Assembly (NCBI RefSeq): GCF_000499385.1 | Contig: NW_013655336.1 | Location: 62,001-126,000 of the forward strand | Origin: Eimeria necatrix | Taxonomy: Eukaryota; Apicomplexa; Conoidasida; Eucoccidiorida; Eimeriidae | Direction of reading: 5' to 3' | Length of the DNA stretch: 64,000 nucleotides | Shown here: piece by piece, positions 60,201 through 64,000 of the stretch | Numbering within the stretch: the stretch's first letter is position 1 | How the letters are laid out: each line of letters starts with the position of its first letter | The notes under the pieces: generated by a model | What the model was told of the DNA's origin: nothing | What the model saw: the letters and a program-made list of their open reading frames with translations, nothing else | Database searches by the model: none | Translations under genes and position numbers: made by a program

Positions 60201-60883
60201 TGCAGAGGTTGCATTTTGTGAGTCCTCATCATGCCTTTTTCTGCACTTGCTGTTGTTGCTGCTACCGCGACTGCTGCCGCCACTGCCATTCATGTTGCTT
60301 CTGGTGTCACTGTAGGAAGCATGATCTTACTGCGCGATATTCTCTGCCTCCCTCGCCTCTTTTTGGGCTTAAACTTCAGCGGCCGCCGTACTTCTAGAGC
60401 TTCCTCAGGCAGAGGACCCCACTTGCTGCTGTAGTCATGACAGCTGTTGGTGGTGCTGGCGCCATTGCTGAGGGTGCTGTGGCTGGTGCTGCTGGTGGTG
60501 TGATCCGTAGCGTCGAGCAACGCATCAGATACACAGCGAAGGCCTGGTCGGAGACGCGGCTGCTGATGCAATGAACCTGGCAGACGGGTGTGGAAGCGAG
60601 AAGAATTCTTTTTCAAAGACACGACTGCTGCAGCTATTGCATCCGCCTTTGTATATGGCTGGCGGACTAAGCTCAAGTTCAGCACGCACCGTGTCGTTAA
60701 CCAACTGCATGATATCTGGAGTCTGCGGCAGCTTTTGTCGCAGATGCAGCTGCTTGTGTTGCTGCTGCTGCCGTTGTGTCTGAAGCTGCGAAACACCAAC
60801 CCTTTCGCTGCGCATTGCCACGGTGCTTGCAGCGTTTCTACTAGCAGCAGCAGAAGCAGGAGAAGCCAATGCTGCAGCACCAT
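57292..60883 (-). CDS. RsmD-type 16S rRNA (guanine-N2) methyltransferase with apicoplast-style leader; one-base frameshift at the catalytic motif
   Basis: Predicted to methylate guanine 966 of 16S rRNA with S-adenosylmethionine, most likely on apicoplast ribosomes. Exons (minus): 60883-60331, 59830-59544, 58996-58935, 58689-58587, 58422-58214, 57864-57781, 57753-57670, 57534-57292; about 541 aa if one base is added. The ATG at 60883 begins MVLQHWLLLLLLLLVETLQA, a signal peptide, followed by a long Ser/Thr/Arg-rich stretch, the layout of bipartite apicoplast leaders. RsmD landmarks in order: FGRLRVTGG...RP, VREAVFSML, VLDLFCGSGALAIESLSRGA (SAM site), FDLIF..PPY, LLRPGGILVVEYPKE, RKYGRTCIALYW. 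In exon 58422-58214 the frame shifts by one base between FDLIF and PPY, next to a run of seven C; read literally it stops at 58234. The exon phases around it fit only if one base is missing. Assembly error or true inactivation are both possible. Confidence 0.8.
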
Positions 60884-61537
60884 CGCCTCTTGCTGGTCAG
60901 GGACGTCAACCCGTGGGCCGCGGCCGCCTGCCGTGACTGCTGCTGTGGCTGGCACCAGCGACTTCGAGGCCCTATTTGTGGAACATCATTCCGCCAGGTG
61001 GACGGTAAACACGCTTCAAAATTGTGTAAAAATTGCTCCCTGGTAATAAAATAGATAAAGACAAGCACTCTGACATCGGGGGCCCACGAACAAAGAAAGA
61101 AACGATGGGCCTTGGAAGCCCTTCACTTAGGCCCCCTTGTAGGCTCGGCTGTGCTGCAGGCAGCTAACCGCCAATTCGCTTGATAGCAGTTGACCGCAGC
61201 TCGAATTCTTATGATGTACACAGTTAATCTGCTGCTTCATTTGTTTAGTTTTTATCTAATACTAGTTTGAGACACTCCGAACCAGCAGTGGATGCTACAC
61301 ACTGAGCTGGCGTGGCATCGACGAAGTGCGCAGAGCGTGGCCTCGACGGATCGTGCAGAGCAGCTAAGACAGGGCGGCATCACCGCACACATACACTGCA
61401 GAGTCTAGCGAAGACGAAGTTGAACAACTGCGGAAATCATCACTGGCAACCAGCAGCGGCTACCAGGAAGTCCGGACGAGCACCGCGCTCAAGAGGAGCA
61501 GCAGCACTCGAAGCAGCAGGACCGTCTGCATTTGCCT
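60884..61537. other. Divergent promoter region between RsmD-like gene and unknown plus-strand gene
   Basis: About 650 bases separate the two outward-facing start codons. The only notable frames are antisense or non-ATG shadows. No paired motif or TATA-like element is obvious, so shared regulation of the two putative organellar proteins is only a possibility. Confidence 0.45.
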
Positions 61538-62674
61538 ATGCCACTGCAACGCGCTGCATCAGCAGCTGCTGCAGCAGCATGCGGCCGCAGCATCGGTTCT
61601 TTTGCTGCTTTCCATAATGGAGGCATCATTGGTTGTTCTCCCGTTGGCAGGATGCTCCAGCAGCAGCACCGGGTGTTCAGTAGCACTGTCAGAGGCCGGT
61701 TTGGCCGTGAGAGCAGCAGGGGCAGGTTGAAAGCCATCTTCAGCTCCATTGCAGGGGCTGCTGTGGGGATGTTCGCTGGTTGGAAGGCGCATGCAATGTC
61801 GGCAGCAGCAGACGAAGGCTTCACCGGCGCAGCAGCAGTAGTGCGCCTCTGCCCCGCAGCTGCTTATACGCCCGACAAGAGCAGCAGTAGAGAAACACCT
61901 GACGGCCGTGTGCAAATATTTAAGCCACCTCAGGTCCAAGGTAAACACGAGAATGCGTATGTTCCTTCCGTGTGCTTGCCGCTACTGGACCTGCTGGTGC
62001 CGTTCTTGCTGCTGCTGCACGTTGTTGGCACTTACATTTTGTGTGCTCTCTTGTGCTGGTGTGGATGTTGCCGCAGCCTGGCAAGAATTCGTCGGATCGC
62101 GGGACGGCTTTATATCATTGCAAATCCTCGCGCAGCCTCCAGCAGACCAGAGGACTGCTGCCGCTGCTGCAGCGGCAGTCCCCGCTGCAGCGCAGCTCGG
62201 CGACCAACTGGGAACTATCCTTCTAATCGAGAGGTAAGCTCTTGCCCTTCGCATCGCTATTGCCGGTGCATTAGTCGCTGTACAGAGGGTAGGTCCTCAC
62301 ATTGTCTCGGTTGCTGACGATACCTGTCTAGTGCACGTGCCCGCCGATTTATTTTGCGGTTCAGTTTGTGTACTATTTTCAAAAACATGGGGAAAGCCTT
62401 TTTCGTTCCTGCCCTCAGGTGGAAAAGCCAAGCTGCCCTGCAGGCGGCGGAGACAGAAGCCCACAACCGCGTGGCACGGCTGCGTATGCAGCAGCTTGAC
62501 CAGCAGAACCTACAGGAACAGCTGCCCAAGAAGCAGCAGACCGAGCAGCAGCAGCGAGAAAATTCCGAGCAGCAACAGCAGCTGCAGATGCTTGCCGATG
62601 CCTTAACCTGGCCCGCCCGCGCCTATACGATGGACTCCAGGGCTGCGACGCCGCTGTGGCTGGCCCTGCGCTAA
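61538..62674 (+). CDS. Unrecognised 271-aa protein, possible mitochondrial membrane protein with C-terminal coiled coil
   Basis: I do not recognise the family. Three exons, 61538-61940, 62077-62233 and 62419-62674, join in phase (1, then 2) with good GT-AG sites (GGTAAAC, GGTAAGC; CGCAG, CTCAG). The Ala-rich N-terminus contains MLQQQHRVFSSTVRGRFGR, an Arg/Ser-rich, acid-free stretch like a mitochondrial presequence, with an internal ATG at 61652 as an alternative start. Next comes one hydrophobic segment rich in small residues (AIFSSIAGAAVGMFAGW), which could cross a membrane. Exon 3 is charged and Gln-rich, with a predicted coiled coil (QAAETEAHNRVARLRMQQLD). Mitochondrial location is an inference. 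Its divergence from the RsmD-like gene may be chance. Confidence 0.6.
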
Positions 62675-62691
62675 TTTGTCTTGCGAAATCG

Positions 62692-62787
62692 CCAACTGGC
62701 TAGCTAGCCAGCTACAAGGCGGTTGCAGGACTAGTTAACGCGTCCCAGAAAGCTAGCTGCATAGCTAGCGAGCTAGCTAGCTAGCTA
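62692..62787 (+). repeat. Cluster of AGCTAGCT/GCTAGC palindromic repeats
   Basis: Just after the stop of the 61538-62674 gene the sequence holds two clusters of overlapping CTAG/AGCT units: CTGGCTAGCTAGCCAG near 62697 (a perfect 16-bp palindrome) and repeated GCTAG units from about 62751 to 62787. This is a simple 4-base repeat in the probable 3' UTR, able to fold back on itself. Confidence 0.75.
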
Positions 62788-62818
62788 CTTTGCACCCTAG
62801 GTGGGGTGAGCTGAGGCT

Positions 62819-64000
62819 TCAAGAAGCCCCGCTTAGGAGACTTTTTATGATGCTGTCTTTTGCTTGGCTTATGGCCTGCGCAGGATGCGGAAAAGACACT
62901 GACTTTTATGTTTACACACACCCACAGCTGAGAACCCGCGATTTGACGTGTACCGCAGACACGGCTTGCCGAGGCAAGTGCAAGCTTGAAGGGTTTTAGA
63001 GCTGAAATGGCAGCTGCACAGACAAAACTACGCGGATACGGAAAGACAGAGAGAGGTAAATGAACCGAGCAAGCTGAAGGGTATGGCAATGCAAGTAGAT
63101 GGGAAGGCTGCACAGGCAACGATGCTACGAGACACTCCCACAATGAAAATGCGAGACACATCCAGGCAGAGTGAGAGCAGTGCGCACGTTAACAGCGACT
63201 GATAGACATAGGGCCACTCAGGAAGAATACGCAGCTGGAAAGGACTCAAAATCCAAATACGCAGTACAAATGTTGAAACTAGTTTGGAGAAACTAAACGG
63301 GCATGTGGGGCACACGAAGCGCGAGGCAAGTTAGCGATATGCGGGGAGCTCGATTGCAGACCCAACAAAAACACGGGCATAAACCCACGGAAAGGCTGGA
63401 AGAAAGGAGACCAAAACAACGGAACAGTGGAACAGTATAAGCATGGCAGAGAGCAACCGCAGGGCCGTGGCAGCGTACTTGGTTGAGGGAGGCTGTTGTT
63501 TCTTGAGTACCTTGACCATCTCCCTGCATGTTTATTCGGGCCAAGATAGCTGAAGGGTTTGTCTCCAGCAATAGCCTGCAGAAGTGCAAAAGCCAAAGCT
63601 ATGTTGTAACCACGCCTACGGCAGGCTGATACCACTGCAGCATCTGTTGCTGCTGCTGCCGCTGTTTTTGCTGCTCGTGCGACAAGCAGTTGCGGACCAC
63701 AACGGTCAATGAGAGTATAAGAACAAACGAACATGCGAAAACCAAAAGCACAATTACAGCGAACGCAGTCGGTGGCAGGTAACAGCACGACTCCGCAGCG
63801 TAAATGCAAAGCAACAGAGCAGAAGACGACGCAGCAGCCACAAAGACCAGTGATCGTGCGGCGGCAAACAAATTCGAAGAAACAGCGGAGGAACTGGTGA
63901 AACAAATGAAGCCACAAACTGTGAAAGCAGAGAGCAACGGCAGCGCACTGGCAGGTCCACAAACATCGGCGACAGAAAAGCGGAGGCAAATAAAGAAACT
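62819..64000 (-). CDS. Possible C-terminal exons of a gene running off the right edge
   Basis: Weakly supported. A minus-strand frame is open from the right edge to a possible donor at 63633 (CAGTG|GTATC, phase 2). It ends with a Gln/Lys coil (HEQQKQRQQQQQMLQ), but its upstream part is very hydrophobic and T-rich and may be intron. An in-phase exon at 63575-63479 follows (NPSAILARINMQGDG ... TASLNQ) with a good donor CAA|GTACGC. A last exon at 62875-62819 (AISQAKDSIIKSLLSGAS) ends at a TGA. Joined, these give a plausible soluble C-terminus, but other splice choices stay open. I recognise no family. Confidence 0.3.

Noticed and set aside
60588..61046. 152-codon plus-strand frame
   Set aside because: Antisense to the leader exon of the RsmD-like gene; it contains Leu/Cys runs from CTG/TGC triplets only.
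62790..62999. 69-codon plus-strand frame with a hydrophobic start resembling a small secreted protein
   Set aside because: Overlaps a possible minus-strand exon, directly follows a simple repeat and has no supporting splice or family evidence.

Overview
The window is nuclear DNA of a protist, most likely an eimeriid coccidian (Eimeria or Cyclospora type). Three things point there: long CAG-type triplet runs read as Gln, Ala or Ser; genes with many short GT-AG introns; and a bacterial-type rRNA methyltransferase behind an apicoplast-style leader. I cannot separate the two genera from sequence alone. All exon models were built by hand from splice signals, reading phase and family similarity; nothing was searched or aligned by computer.

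Layout. Bases 1-682 (minus) hold the N-terminal part of a Gln/Pro-rich protein that runs off the left edge. Bases 4254-9185 (minus) are a complete 16-exon gene for a cytoplasmic dynein intermediate chain (about 615 aa). Bases 12912-45973 (minus) form one giant gene: 16 exons joined in phase give an open protein of about 10,050 residues. It carries a SPRY-like domain, two CUB-like beta-sandwich domains of the ZZEF1/HECTD4 kind, a small zinc-binding-like motif and a C-terminal HECT ubiquitin-ligase domain with the catalytic Cys. Its 5' end is unresolved. Bases 47284-48972 (minus) encode an ASCC1-like protein (KH plus 2H phosphoesterase), with a decayed copy of one exon start inside its intron. 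Two identical tRNA-Gly(UCC) genes lie head-outward at 52428-52499 (+) and 52698-52769 (-). Bases 53543-56647 (+) encode a 1034-aa 3'(2'),5'-bisphosphate nucleotidase-like enzyme with a signal peptide. Bases 57292-60883 (minus) encode an RsmD-type 16S rRNA guanine methyltransferase with a signal-plus-transit leader; one base appears to be missing at its catalytic PPY motif. Bases 61538-62674 (+) encode an unrecognised 271-aa protein, perhaps mitochondrial. The right edge may hold the end of another minus-strand gene.

The genes are unrelated housekeeping genes (motor, ubiquitin, RNA repair/transcription, tRNA, sulfur/nucleotide, organelle ribosome) rather than an operon or island. Intergenic gaps of 0.6-4.6 kb are mostly featureless, apart from a 51-bp near-perfect palindrome at 2875 and a diverged direct repeat near 10.3-10.6 kb. 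The most unusual object is the giant HECT gene, which fills about half of the window.
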